Program-made: the position numbers and the translations under genes
In this document: positions 56,038 to 64,000 of the stretch, one piece after another
Layout: every line of letters begins with the position of its first letter
Position numbering within the stretch: position 1 is the first letter of the stretch
NCBI GenBank assembly: GCA_963691815.1
Contig: OY829658.1
Coordinates: 10,496,173-10,560,172 of the forward strand
DNA: 64,000 nt
Source: Echiichthys vipera
Taxonomy: Eukaryota; Chordata; Actinopteri; Perciformes; Trachinidae
Direction: 5' to 3'
The notes under the pieces: model-generated
What the model was told of the DNA's origin: nothing
The model's database searches: none
The model's input: only the letters and a program-made list of their open reading frames with translations

Positions 56038-58109
56038 GTGGCAAACCAAAGAAAATACACATTAATGTCAATATACACAATCAAATAATGGAAAAAAGGA
56101 CTAAATATATCATTCTTCATTTTACACGGAGTTATGAGCAAAAGCATAACGCCCCATACATAGTGATCTGTGACCTAGGTACAGTGTTAGATCTACGTCT
56201 TCCATAGCTTCACATACTTAGAAAACAAATGATACTGTATACTGGTATATTCATATACTTGGGCTTGTGTATAGGATTGCATTATAGCACAGTGATTAAA
56301 AATGGAGGGAGGAGAAGAGGACTGTGGTTCGTCCCCGTTGACCCATAGCGATGTGGCTTTGCATCTCTCTCTGACAGACAGGAAGGAACCTTAACTGAAG
56401 ACTGGGAATGCTGGGAGACCTCCAGCCACACTCCTGTCTCTTCTAAATCCACGTCTTAGCCTGACTTTACCCAACCAGAAGCATACTTCCTCTAAGCGTC
56501 TCTAAAAGGCAAGTTATGATAACAAGCTAAGCAATCCTGAATATGGAATATAACAGTCTGGCCATACACACACACGCACACACACATATTCACCACAGGG
56601 TCATAGCTTACAGGCTGGACACAGGTGGGAAAGGGGGGCAGGGGGTTCAAGCATTATCCAATCCCTGGAGAGTGTCTGCCCTGGCTGACTAAAAAGGCCT
56701 GATTGGTGGAGCACAGAGCTGGTGAGTCAGTCAACTCACGTGATGGTCGACTGGTGGTGGCAGTGGCTTGTGATTCAACGACAGTACTTTTAGAGAGTTT
56801 AGCTATACCCCGGCAGGGAGTCTGATGCCCTTGTGCTAACCCTGATTGCTGCAAGTCTGGCACAGGATGGAAGAGGAGGTGCAGGTGAGGATAAGCAGGT
56901 GTTATGTGACATGCCTGCAGGATTTTCATTCGCTGGTCACAAGACAGTAGGAGAGGGCAGGGAGAGACAAAAGGACTTAAAAATGTCTTCTCTAGCCTCC
57001 TCTCCTGTTTTCTTTATTCCTATAAATTGGGAATGGGCATGAGTGTTCGATTTGGACGTCAGTATTCCTTCAACGAATCGAGTACTTGCCTACTTTCTTT
57101 TGCTTTGTAAATGTCAATATTTTACTATAATGTTAGACATTATAATAATTTTGAACAATGTTCAACATGCTCAGCTGGGCTGCCCCATGATTTAAATCGC
57201 CACCTAACATTAGCTACATGGGTAGACAATTCATCTAATGGTAGGTGAGCAAGTTAGCAAGTTAGAGCGCCCCACGGTCCCTCTGCATGTCCCTGGTGCT
57301 AGGAGACTTCCCCTACGTTAGCGGACGGCAGGTCCCCCGTCAGGAGATAGCAATGTGCTTTCCTACTATAAGGCAGGCATTTGGATGATGCATTACATGG
57401 TTAAATTCTACTCTTTTATCACACCCACAGTGCTGGGGTTTGCGCAGGCTGACTCCAAGTTAACTTAAGCCCCCCAGTCATCTACCTCCATCAATAGAAT
57501 CTAATTCTGTGGGAAACACTGCCGCTTTTTCATAAGAATAAAATTACATAACGTGAATAAACACAACTAAACATAAGGTGAATGGAACTTTAATACACTA
57601 ACTCTTCCCCGAACATTATTTCTGCCTGAGCCAAGACGTCAAAAAAACTCATTAGGGACCCTATTCTTATGTTAGTTTTTTTCTTTGCAAGTACGCAATA
57701 TGGAAATGACTTAAAATGCCCATTCCTACACAGTCCTCTCTTGTCTTTTGGATGACTGCAGGGCAGTCAGGAACAAATTTAGAGAGAAAATCCGCTCAGA
57801 TGACATGATGCTATGCTAATATACCATATGAATATAGCCGTTTTTCCTTTTTTCCCCTAGGGGGCGTCAATGTTGGAAATTGTTAAAGTTACATTTGTTT
57901 ATTGATTACAGTTCTACTTTTATGAAGGACTAACTCTGCCTACTACAACTGTCTTGTCTTCTTTTCACTTCATCGCCCAGAATGCTTTTCTATAACCACC
58001 AGAAATATGCATGACCAAGCTGTTTTCATTGAAATATTGGCCTGTCGCCACAAAGATTGTGCTAGCTAGCCAAAGTAATGTAAAGTTCCAACGCTTATCT
58101 TGATTGCTG

Positions 58110-58425
58110 AAGTTTTCGATTTTCTTAAATTAATCGTTGCATTGTTTGGTCCATAAAATGTCAGAACATTTTTTTAAATGTCCATCACAATTGCCTGGAT
58201 AATAAAGATTTTTAGATTTTTTATGTCTGACCAACAGTCCAGGACCCAAAGGTATTCATTACTATAATTGTAAAACACGTAAAAGCAAATGCTCACATTT
58301 GGGAAGCTGCAACCATCATTTGTTTTGGTGTTTTTGCTTAAAAAAAGATTGATTATCCAAACAGTTTTCAATAACTTTCTGTTCTCCTAATCAATTCATA
58401 ATTTCAGCTCTAAAATAATGAATTA
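58110..58425. mobile_element. MITE remnant (GGGCTGCA type), copy 2
   Basis: Contains TTAATCGTTGCATTGTTTGG, CATAAAATGTCAGAACAT and ends CATAATTTCAGCTCTAA, matching the plan of the copy at 13084-13330 but extending further right. Confidence 0.5.
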
Positions 58426-58802
58426 ACTCTTGTACAGCCCCTTAATGACCACACACCTGATGGCATGGAAGGCATTCTGGTCTACTGAGGCTACTGCTGG
58501 TCTGGAAATGGCTTCCTATACCTCTATTATCATGAATTTCCCCTTTGTATGATTGTTGCAAAATAGCTGTTCAAGAAATACATCCTTGCTGTTTGATTGT
58601 GAGGGACTGACATCACAACCTGATGTTCTCCACTGTTGCTAGTGAGCTCACAGGTAGCTGCTGGACATATCTGGATGTGATGTTACATTTTAGCCAGTTA
58701 TCTGCAGAAATAGGTACAGCACCCTAAAAGAAAATAGGCCTAGAAATGTAAGGTTGCATCACTAGTACCTTTTTTTCTGAAACATATTCAAGTGGATATT
58801 CA

Positions 58803-59335
58803 TTTTGAGAAATAGTTTGATATTTTTGAGAAATAGCCTATACTTATTTGCCAAAGTTTGATGAGTAGATTGATACCGCTGTCATGTCTTTGGTTAACTA
58901 TAGTTTATTAAACACAATGGGAGAAAGATCACACATATTTAAAAGGATAACACATTAAAGTCAAAGACTTTCCATTGTGGTCTGCATTGTAATAGGGAAT
59001 TTACTGTATAGCCAACAGCTGGTTATCTTAGATTAGAAAGTCACTGCGCCCAGCCAAGAAATAGTCCAGGACTTAACCTCTGGCAAAACCACAAAAAGCA
59101 ATTTTTAACAAGATCTAATGTGTTAGTTAGTGAGCTTTAGAGGAAGGGTGGATTTTGTTACTTTTGGACAAAACTAGGCTAGCTGTTCCCTCAAGTTTCC
59201 AGCCTTTATGCTAAGCTAAGCTAACCAGCTGCTGGCTGTAGCTCATATTCAGCGCACAGACATGAGAGTGGTATCGCTCATTCCATCAACCCCCAGTAAG
59301 AAAGTAAAAAAAGAATATTCCCAAAAATGTTAACA
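58803..59335. mobile_element. Long-TIR MITE
   Basis: The left end includes GATTGATACCGCTGTCATGT and the right end carries the inverse (ACATGAGAGTGGTATCGCTC), each followed outward by matching T/A-rich sequence for some 70-80 bases. The centre has GCTAAGCTAAGCTAACCAGC. No coding sequence. I recall this as an abundant fish repeat. Confidence 0.6.
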
Positions 59336-61022
59336 TAGTCTTCAACACTCTTGATGTTACGCCATCCTCTTAAAATCTGACATCTAACTGTATGTGCATT
59401 ATAATATAGCTTTGATTTCAAACACAAGGCTCACAATTTTCACTTAAGGCGAGTGAATCTCATTCCACTGTGTGTGGACGCACAGTCAGCTGAGTTCACA
59501 TTTCAAGTCATTTGATTAATTCCATAATTAAAACAAGACAAAAACAAACAAAACAAAAAAAGAAACGTCATGGGAGTGCTTTTGTTGATTTGTCTTTTCT
59601 GGAGTGAGGGAACAGTGGTCAGAATACGAACATGACAGCTCCATCCCATCAATATCAAATCAATAATTAAAATGTGCAAGCAGTGAGCTCAGAACAGACT
59701 TAGGAAAAGAAAATGACATTCAAATTCACCAACAGATTTAACCCTTTCCATTAAAAACATGGTAGAAGCTTGGGGGTGGACACACTTTCCAGGAGTCTTT
59801 TTAACAGTCTTCCTCTTCTTCCTCATGGTCGTGAGACGCACATTGGATTTTTACCAAAGCGTGGTCATGATGTTTCAACTCACGTGTAGGTCAAAGATGT
59901 CCCCAAATCTTCCTGAAAGGCACTGCATAATCAGCCCTAACTCTCTTTGCTCCCACGCCACTTTAATCCAATCAGAAGTGGTGGAAATTCACATGCATGC
60001 TTTTCAGAAGGAGGGGTGGAGGAGGAGGAGGACGAACGGAGAGCAGGCAGCTTCATTTAGCTAGAGAGAACAGCTGTTGTCTGTCCGCCCGGGAGTGCAA
60101 AACTAGTTCTGCATTGAATCAACAGTAATAAAACAGCATTAAAATGACATCAAGTAATCAACTCTACAAGAGAAGCTTGTTACAGCCTTCCTGATAAACA
60201 TTCCTCTGTCCTTTCAGCAAACACCACTCTGCCTATCTTGCCTTCAGCCACTTCTCTCCCGACTTTTCTGTGAGCTTCTGCGGCGGTGACGGGATCAAGG
60301 TTGCACCAGGGGATTGTGGGACAGGACACAGAAGAGAGGCCACATCAAGTCCGCTCGGGTGTTTTGGTGGAGGGGGTCGGGGCTGGGGGCAGGGTGTCAG
60401 CTTATCCAGACTGGACTGCACAGGTTGAGAAAACTCCTGGATCGAGTTTGATAAGACCCAGAGAGGTTCCCATCCATCCCTGATATTCGATGAGGAAGTC
60501 AAAGGGTGGTGTTCCCTGCCCTACCTCGGTAGCGAATGGGGCAAGGGTGAGGCGAGTCACCACAGCTTATCGTGCCTGGAAGGGGAAGGAGGTTGCAGGG
60601 TGAGGGACTCTAAATGGAGGGAGCCATCCGGGGGACCTGCCTTATGAACAGACCTTAGCTGTCTTGTGTTTTCACAACATTATGGTCTCTCTCCAGGGTC
60701 AAAAGGAGAATGACAAAACAATCGAGTCTCCATGACAACATCGCAAGAGTTGGGCGACTGCCGGGTCCACAATCTGCAACGCTTCAACTGCCCGAACGGT
60801 TCCCAGTCAAACATCCAAACAGCGGTAAGGCGGAGAAAAGAACACTGGAGGGAAATCGAACCTCCAAGCCTGGCGGAGTTGTTCACATCCCCAAAACTTG
60901 ACTTAACATTTCTCCATCTCCTCAACCTCTTTGCGTTGGTGAGGGAGGGGCAGATGGGGGTTGGGATCTCAGGGTGAGAGGTGTGCAAAAAAAGGGGGTG
61001 GAGGTGTTAGGGGTGTGGAGTG

Positions 61023-61169
61023 TCACAAGGCCACGGCGGTGCAGGGGTGTTTGAGCTTGCAGGGCAGCACTCCTCTGTTGAGCTGGTAAAACTCCACCAG
61101 GTGGATCAAATCGGTGAACTTGGTGGCGCCGTCGTCAAGGCTAAAGAACACCTGGCCGTCCTCCTCACA
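61023..61169 (-). CDS. grb10: grb10 last exon: SH2 C-terminal half
   Basis: Encodes CEEDGQVFFSLDDGATKFTD then LIHLVEFYQLNRGVLPCKLK and a TGA stop (61023-61025). 147 nt; acceptor TTCTTAAG. Confidence 0.95.
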   Translation of the reverse strand, partial: CEEDGQVFFSLDDGATKFTDLIHLVEFYQLNRGVLPCKLKHPCTAVAL

Positions 61170-63721
61170 CTTAAGAACAGAACCAGAGGGAGGAGAGAGG
61201 ACAGGTAACCATCATGACAATATCGTTACATGTACTTTTGTCACTGTGAGCTACTGAGAGAGCATGGTGAGAGCAGAACATATGGAAAAATGCAGGTCCA
61301 GGCTGAAATATCTCTACAACTTTGGATGGATTGCCACGAATTTTTGTACAGACATTCAGGGACACCGCAGGATGACTCCTACTGACAATTATGACTGTTG
61401 TAATTTGTGTGAAATGACCCTTTAAGCCATTTCAAGATTTCTGTAACAAAATATATTCAAACAGATGGACATCTGGGAGGAAGAAAAAAGGAATGGTATG
61501 CTCTGGAAAATGGTTGGTAGAGAGCGTCGCAGGCTAGATGAGTGTTGGAGGTTTTGTATACTATCAGATTAATGATCTCAGAGACTGTAGAAAAGGTGGA
61601 CCTGCTTGAAAATTGCAGGGACACACATGTTTTTTTTTTGCTGGCGATGCTAACCAGCCACGACAGCTGGCTGTTGGTGCTAAGGCTACATCCACGCTAA
61701 TACGTTTTCGCCCCTAACACTGACACGTTTGGAAATGCTGCTGACCCCAATTTAGTTTGAAACGTCATGTGTTGTGTTTCAGTCTGGACGGGTAGAAATG
61801 GAGACCTTTGGAGACGATCTCTGATGATCTGAGATGATCATGTCATTCTCTGATTTGTCACGCCTCTATCGCAAGACCCTTTCTAGAGAGGAAACAAAAG
61901 ACAGCTGCCTAGATGCACAAGAGGCAAGCTATTATTTGAACAAATTTGCGACCATTCCTGTGTCCAGTGGCGTTACATCGTGTTTACACAAACATGTGCA
62001 TACCCAGCGTGTGTGTATGGCCTGTGATATGCTTTTTCAGGCATGCTAGTATAAACGGAACTGACACTGAGCTAAAACGCTTGTGAGGACTGAGATGTTT
62101 TAAAATGAAAACATAGTAGTGTAGATGTAGCCTCTGACTGGAGTTTAGTCATTGAGCTACAACATGAAATGTAACAATTGGACATTTTACGGTCCTAAAA
62201 AGTCTTTTTTCTAAGAGAGTAAAGCAGTGATTGGCATCACCGTGCTTTCCTTCAGGGGATTTTTTTGACATACTTCCTGCAGTGTAATGTGACTGTGTTG
62301 TGTAATGTGACTGACCGGTAGGATCTGGAAGTGCTTGATCTTCTGGTGGTGGCACAAGGTGAGCACGAATGCCTTGGGATTACTCTGACTGTCCCGCAAT
62401 AGGAATAACCTGAAACACAGAACATGAGAGAGAAATGATTCAACTGCTTCATGAAATATAGTGCATCACTACTGTAACTTTGATGGGTTTGATACTATTA
62501 CGTTTCAAATGCTTAATGACATGCTGCTGCATGAGTTGAGGGAGCCGTGACCCTTTTTCCAGAACCATATCTTAATGCACGACTCTCATGCCAAAAAGAT
62601 GTTTTTAGACACAAACATTTCAGAGATCTAAGCTTTGCATTAGCACCATTTACCATTAGATAACATCACATCAAACCATAATCCCTAAATGAGCCTCCAA
62701 ACCTTTTCACACTCATATAGATGTTCTTACCCGTCTACTTGGCCTTGTTGAATGATCATTTTGTGGGCTTCCTCTCTCATAATGCGACCATGAAACCATA
62801 CCTGTGTTCTGTGGATCACTGGAAGACAAAGACATCAAGAAATCTGTGACTCAGTGTTTGAGCATTTTCCTAGATTCATAACCAATTTTTCATACATCAG
62901 TGTATCTACCAGCTCTCGGCAGGCGAAATTAAACACCCAAATAAAGACTAAGGCCCTGTTCAGATAGTCTTTTTGATGAAGACGCCCCGACAGTTGTGTC
63001 TTTTTTTTTTTTTTTAAATCCCTTTTAGGCATCCACCGTCCGAGTTGAAGTTTTTTTTAACTCAAGGCGCTCAGCAACACAAAAGGCTTCACTCCCATTG
63101 AAAAAAATGTCAAAAAGCCGTCCCAGGCTGCTTTAACACACTCAGTAACGGTGATTGGGGCCTAAGACTACCTGCATGATTTCCTGATTTCTGTTGCATT
63201 TGTTAATGGTCTGAAGTGAGAGTACCTGTGCTCAGAGAGGATGGGTGCAGGGGGCTAGGACTGCCCAGGACGTTCATACGCTGGCTTCGTTTCTGTGTGG
63301 AAAAAAGGGCACATTTGTGCAACATTTACCATAAGATAACAACATGTTCCCTTTGACTTATAATGGCATACTGAAGTCTTCTCAGTCATGAACCAAAACA
63401 CAAAGAATTAGACTTTTTGTTGAACTCTAACCCTATCCTGTATGACAGAGGAGATCAGGGTCCAATTCAACTAACTAAACCAAGGGGAAGTTAATGATAA
63501 AATGGCTTTTTTTAAACAATGTAGGAAACTAGGAATCACATGCAACAACTGGAGAATAACTTCAGATTTCGGCTACTTCTTGAAAGATTCGTCCCCCTTC
63601 TTACCCTCCAGGTCTGTCCCTCCTCCAGGGCAGCGCTCTGGGCCTCGACGGGGTTGTCGATGACGCGACCGGTCCGCCCAGAGAAATCCATGGCGACCAG
63701 GGAATTCTCAGATACACTCCG
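61023..63721 (-). CDS. grb10: Growth factor receptor-bound protein 10, 3' part (5 exons)
   Basis: Grb10 is a cytoplasmic adaptor that binds activated insulin and IGF-1 receptors through its BPS and SH2 regions and dampens their signalling. Five - strand exons join in phase: RSVSENSLVAMDFSG (BPS region), MNVLGSPSPLHPSSLST, then a whole SH2 domain with WFHGRI, the FLLRDSQSNPKAF phosphotyrosine-binding strand and the C-terminal LPCKLKHPCTAVAL. The BPS and pre-SH2 sequence match GRB10 better than GRB14 or GRB7 as I remember them. The RA, PH and N-terminal regions lie beyond the right edge. The gene is convergent with trio. Confidence 0.93.
61298..61400. repeat. Dispersed fish repeat, copy 3 (partial)
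   Basis: GCTGAAATATCTCTACAACT, GGATTGCCACGAATTTTTGT and ACAGACATTCAGGGAC match the first part of the repeat at 1540-1950. Located in the last grb10 intron. Confidence 0.6.
61684..62132. mobile_element. MITE with GGCTACATCCACGCTAATAC termini
   Basis: The left end GGCTACATCCACGCTAATAC then GTTTTC is inverted at the right end (GAAAACATAGTAGTGTAGAT then GTAGCC). 449 bp, no coding sequence, in the last grb10 intron. Confidence 0.72.
62316..62409 (-). CDS. grb10: grb10 exon: SH2 core
   Basis: Encodes LFLLRDSQSNPKAFVLTLCH then HQKIKHFQILP. The Arg of LLRDS is the phosphotyrosine-binding residue. 94 nt; donor GTCAGT, acceptor TTTCAG. Confidence 0.96.
62731..62818 (-). CDS. grb10: grb10 exon: SH2 start
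   Basis: Encodes IHRTQVWFHGRIMREEAHKM then IIQQGQVDG. 88 nt; acceptor TCTTCCAG; donor GTAAGA. Confidence 0.95.
62950..63165. repeat. Possible MITE (GGCCCTGTTCAGA end)
   Basis: Starts GGCCCTGTTCAGATAG and ends near TGGGGCC, a plan similar to several fish MITEs. The inverted repeat is weak. Located in a grb10 intron. Confidence 0.3.
63226..63292 (-). CDS. grb10: grb10 exon: BPS-SH2 linker
   Basis: Encodes KRSQRMNVLGSPSPLHPSSL then ST. 67 nt; acceptor CACACAG; donor GTACTC. This linker is a GRB10 signature. Confidence 0.93.
63605..63721 (-). CDS. grb10: grb10 exon: BPS region
   Basis: Encodes RSVSENSLVAMDFSGRTGRV, IDNPVEAQSAALEEGQTWR. 117 nt, phase 0 at both ends; acceptor CTAACAG; donor GTAAGG. 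Confidence 0.95.
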
Positions 63722-64000
63722 CTGTTAGGGAGATGTGGCAGGGTGGTGGGTGGTGGGGGGAGGGGGTACACAATGAGCATGGTGTAGGGGTGGTGGGGGT
63801 GATGGGGTAGACAAGGGTCAGAGGTCAGACAAGCCAGACACACTCACTGGGGCATGACAAATCCTGTCTGCACACAGACCCACTTCTGTCAAACCACAAA
63901 TGCCCCTCTAAGGAAAAGCACAAGCCTCACCTGGCTCGCTGTCTCGCCTGCTCAAATTATTTAGATTTTATTTTTAATTAATTTCTGAGCCTGCAAATAA
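63722..64000 (-). other. grb10 intron, window edge
   Basis: No exon I can support. A CAG/GTGAGG donor-like site appears on the - strand near 63935, but the sequence before it has stops in the frames I checked. Confidence 0.5.

Larger units (their letters stand above)
55020..61022 (-). other. Possible grb10 3' UTR and flanking repeats
   Basis: No coding sequence recognised over 6 kb. Contents: a GT array (55584-55685), a TA array (55981-56032), a MITE copy (about 58110-58425) and a long-TIR element (about 58803-59335). The 60.2-61.0 kb part is more GC-rich and could be the proximal 3' UTR of grb10. Confidence 0.4.

Noticed and set aside
59759..60064. 101-codon frame with a hydrophobic start
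   Set aside because: No family resemblance, no splice or transcript support, and it lies in probable UTR or intergenic sequence.
61023..63721. grb14 or grb7 instead of grb10
   Set aside because: LFLLRDSQSNPKAFVLTLCH and the MNVLGSPSPLHPSSLST linker are closest to GRB10; GRB14 and GRB7 differ at several of these positions as I remember them.
63935..63955. Possible tiny grb10 exon before a GTGAGG donor
   Set aside because: The upstream sequence has stops in the frames checked and no recognisable Grb10 residues.

Overview
The window comes from a vertebrate genome, most likely a spiny-rayed (percomorph) teleost fish. The genes are split by canonical GT-AG introns. There are several long GT/CA microsatellites, and the interspersed repeats are of types I know from fish (Rex3-like LINE pieces, Tc1, hAT and pogo-type DNA elements, long-TIR MITEs, tRNA-like SINEs). 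The species assignment is inference from repeat style; no search was run.

About 2.7-47.4 kb on the + strand is one gene, trio, which encodes a very large Rho guanine-nucleotide exchange factor. I could place 60 consecutive coding exons whose splice phases all join without a break. Together they give 3056 residues plus a stop. Only the first coding exon (roughly the first 55 residues, judged from the human protein as I remember it) lies upstream of the window. Domain order is Sec14/CRAL-TRIO lipid-binding domain (exons w1-w4), spectrin repeats (w5-w24), DH1-PH1 (w25-w33), SH3-1 (w35), basic and serine-rich linker (w36-w40), DH2-PH2 (w41-w49), Gly/Ser/Pro-rich linker (w50-w51), SH3-2 (w52), basic linker (w53-w54), Ig domain (w55-w56) and a Ser/Thr kinase-like domain (w57-w60). 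The intact DFG motif and overall similarity favour trio over its paralogue kalirin. A 3' UTR of about 2 kb follows, ending near an ATTAAA signal at 49438-49443.

About 49.5-61.0 kb has no coding gene I can support. It holds a 3'- and internally-deleted RTE/Rex3-like retroelement with only endonuclease-region sequence (about 52.83-54.0 kb), AT and GT microsatellites, MITEs, and possibly a very long 3' UTR of the next gene.

About 61.0-63.7 kb on the - strand carries the last five coding exons of grb10, an SH2 adaptor for insulin/IGF-type receptor kinases: the end of the BPS region and the whole SH2 domain. The rest of grb10 lies beyond the right edge. trio and grb10 are therefore tail to tail. 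Nothing in the sequence indicates that they act together, although both belong to receptor-linked signalling.

The introns contain the less ordinary material: a palindromic, rearranged Tc1 element; a hAT element with an exact 8-bp target duplication and a BED-finger relic; a short pogo-like element that keeps an open DNA-binding-domain frame; a 36-bp sequence repeated exactly in two introns next to GT tracts; and a (GT)99 array ending 11 bases before a splice acceptor. I found no RNA gene, CRISPR array or clearly new gene system.
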